Position numbers and translations under genes: made by a program | The notes under the pieces: model-generated | What the model saw: only the letters and a program-made list of their open reading frames with translations | What the model was told of the DNA's origin: nothing | The model's database searches: none | NCBI GenBank assembly: GCA_030608245.1 | Contig: JAUWEO010000085.1 | Location: forward strand, 1 to 7,387 | Direction of reading: 5' to 3' | Length of the DNA: 7,387 nt | DNA from: Candidatus Latescibacterota bacterium | GTDB lineage: Bacteria; Latescibacterota; MVCY01 | In this document: in pieces, positions 6,426 through 7,387 of the stretch | Numbering within the stretch: position 1 is the first letter of the stretch | How the letters are laid out: every line of letters starts with the position of its first letter

Positions 6426-6596
6426 ATGCTGCCTCGGGGAGGAATCACAACTGAATTCAGGCGTCTATCTGAGGTCATCGAGAAGCTTAATCGTGATCTT
6501 GTTGTTGCCCATAGTTGGAAGGCAAAGATTCCAGACATAATTGTTGGAGCGATTATTGGTACAGCGACCTTATCAGCTCTAAGCTTCCTATTGTAA
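6426..6596 (+). CDS. Possible small single-pass membrane protein or gene remnant
   Basis: From ATG 6426 the frame encodes 56 residues: a charged amphipathic helix (about residues 9-33, containing RRLSEVIEKLNRDL), then a hydrophobic C-terminal segment (about residues 35-56, IPDIIVGAIIGTATLSALSFLL) long enough to span a membrane, ending exactly at the stop. Helix plus tail-anchor is a sensible protein architecture. There is no ribosome-binding site before the ATG, and the frame is open upstream to 6294 through the inverted repeat, so it may be the 3' remnant of a longer gene whose front was replaced by the repeat. A 25-codon frame from ATG 6376 ends at 6453 and could be a frameshifted piece of the same gene. 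No family recognised. Confidence 0.3.
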   Translation: MLPRGGITTEFRRLSEVIEKLNRDLVVAHSWKAKIPDIIVGAIIGTATLSALSFLL

Positions 6597-6945
6597 TGGT
6601 GTTAATACACTATAGATCGCTTAGCATTTCTGAAAAAACCAAGTTAAGGAAAAACTTTCCTCTTCCCCGAAAAAAAACATAATTGAGGGCCTGAAGGCAT
6701 ATTGATTGGTGTACGATCACTCAAGGGAAAAACAGCAGCAGTCTTTTCTGAAAGCCCCAGGGGTTCTTTCGATCCTCTCACATTTCAGCGGACTCTCTCC
6801 ACAAGGCTTCTTCTGCTGAGTAGCTTTTAGCAGAAGATGAAAAATTGCATAGGGTTTTTCAATGGATATTTTCAAGGTTCATAATGTAACATAGAAATCG
6901 TCAACGAAATGTCTTATCCACGAAGTTTCCTGAACAGAACTGCAT
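6597..6945. other. Intergenic region with hairpins
   Basis: No open frame of note. Two hairpins are visible. At 6750-6770, GAAAG and CTTTC flank CCCCAGGGG, giving a stem with a TT bulge and a tight loop. At 6809-6837, an 11-bp stem with one G-T pair (arms 6809-6819 and 6827-6837) has a 7-nt loop. Neither is followed by a T run on either strand, so neither looks like an intrinsic terminator. A weak promoter candidate lies at 6845-6872. Confidence 0.5.
6845..6872 (+). promoter_or_regulatory. Weak promoter candidate for the HEPN gene
   Basis: TTGCAT (6845-6850) and TATTTT (6867-6872) are separated by 16 bp, a permissible but imperfect sigma70 match, about 75 bp before the ATG at 6946. The region is AT-rich, so similar matches occur by chance. 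Confidence 0.2.
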
Positions 6946-7387
6946 ATGTTAGAATCCTTTAGTATCGCCTCGCATGACGAGGTCAAGAGGTTGCTTGGAA
7001 TAGCCCAGAGACATTTGCGCTATATTGCGAGGTCTCGCTCAGAGAGAATTACCGTCCCGGGGCTCAAGTTAGACCATGCTATCGTGGCTGGTATATTCTC
7101 AGCAGCAGCAGTCGAAGCGGGGCTGAACCTGTTTATTAGCATTCGTACTCTGTTCGTTAAGACCGAGAATCTTCGGAGATTCTTCGCAGTCTTAGTAACG
7201 AAATACTTGCGACTTTCAGTCTGGCAAAAAATTAGATTTGCAAGCGAGTTCTGCCCCCACATTAGGGAGGATAAGGAGCTGCTCAGAAGGGTGGATGCAC
7301 TCTTTGCATACCGGAATTCAGTCCTCCATTCTTCCCCAGAGTACGGAGAGCCTTTGGGACTCCCCGATTTGGAAGAATTGCCTCCTG
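6946..7387 (+). CDS. Probable HEPN-domain protein (3' end missing)
   Basis: The frame opens at ATG 6946, 12 bp after an in-frame stop (6931-6933), and runs without a stop to the right edge, giving 147 visible codons. The region is almost all helical: a helix with AIVAGIFSAAAVEAGLNLFI (residues 45-64), resembling the first long helix of HEPN domains, a charged middle part, and at residues 123-128 the sequence RNSVLH, which fits the HEPN signature R-N-x(3)-H with R123 and H128 as the expected active-site pair. HEPN domains are small helical RNases or nucleotide-binding domains found in toxins, abortive-infection proteins and CRISPR effectors; some are inactive adaptors. The ribosome-binding site is weak. 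Composition is closer to the left operon than to the AT-rich nuclease gene. What follows H128 (Pro/Leu-rich) may lead to a second domain outside the window. HEPN is a motif-level call, moderately sure. Confidence 0.6.
   Translation, partial: MLESFSIASHDEVKRLLGIAQRHLRYIARSRSERITVPGLKLDHAIVAGIFSAAAVEAGLNLFISIRTLFVKTENLRRFFAVLVTKYLRLSVWQKIRFASEFCPHIREDKELLRRVDALFAYRNSVLHSSPEYGEPLGLPDLEELPP

Noticed and set aside
4672..6780. 10-bp complementarity TGAGAGGATC (4672-4681) with GATCCTCTCA (6771-6780)
   Set aside because: Too short to be significant at this window size and the flanks do not match.
4909..6899. 11-bp inverted repeat (GATTTCTATGT at 4909-4919 and its complement at 6889-6899) flanking the nuclease region
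   Set aside because: Several 11-bp inverted matches are expected by chance in a window of this size, and the match does not extend further, so it is not evidence for transposon ends.
1..7387. CRISPR arrays, tRNA or rRNA genes
   Set aside because: No regularly spaced direct repeats and no recognisable tRNA cloverleaf or rRNA sequence was found on either strand by eye.

Overview
The window looks like part of a bacterial chromosome from an anaerobe. The first 4.4 kb carries an oxygen-sensitive type of redox machinery: a BcrA/HgdC-type ATPase fused to a CoA-activase domain, a dehydratase-like iron-sulfur partner and a clostridial-type 2[4Fe-4S] ferredoxin. These are followed by an exported protein with a signal peptide. 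Base composition is near 50% GC there. The phylum cannot be named from the sequence; Desulfobacterota-, Chloroflexota- or Firmicutes-like anaerobes would all fit.

Layout. Positions 1-4379 are a tightly packed plus-strand operon: the 3' part of an activase gene (cut by the left edge), a COG3581-type iron-sulfur protein after a 3-bp gap, a 58-residue ferredoxin starting at the next base, and a 545-residue secreted beta-propeller/transglutaminase-like protein that overlaps the ferredoxin stop by 4 bp. Positions 4380-5093 have no convincing gene. They hold a C-rich, G-poor tract resembling a Rho-loading site, a good sigma70-type promoter with a dyad in its spacer, a terminator-like hairpin 100-150 nt downstream, and a 59-nt imperfect hairpin. 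Positions 5094-6170 encode an AT-rich FAN1/VRR-NUC-type nuclease with an intact active site and a TTG start. Positions 6171-6945 hold a REP/MITE-like inverted repeat, a doubtful small membrane ORF and several hairpins. From 6946 to the right edge runs the 5' part of a gene for a probable HEPN-domain protein, which continues beyond the window.

How the genes fit together. In the left operon the ferredoxin is the plausible electron donor, the ATP-driven activase the energising step, and the iron-sulfur partner the acceptor of low-potential electrons; the substrate is unknown. The translationally coupled exported transglutaminase-like protein is an unexpected member. The right half reads like an accessory region: a nuclease of different base composition, mobile-looking repeats, a small membrane ORF and a HEPN protein. 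Nuclease plus HEPN is a combination common in defence islands, but a defence role is inferred from domains and context only.
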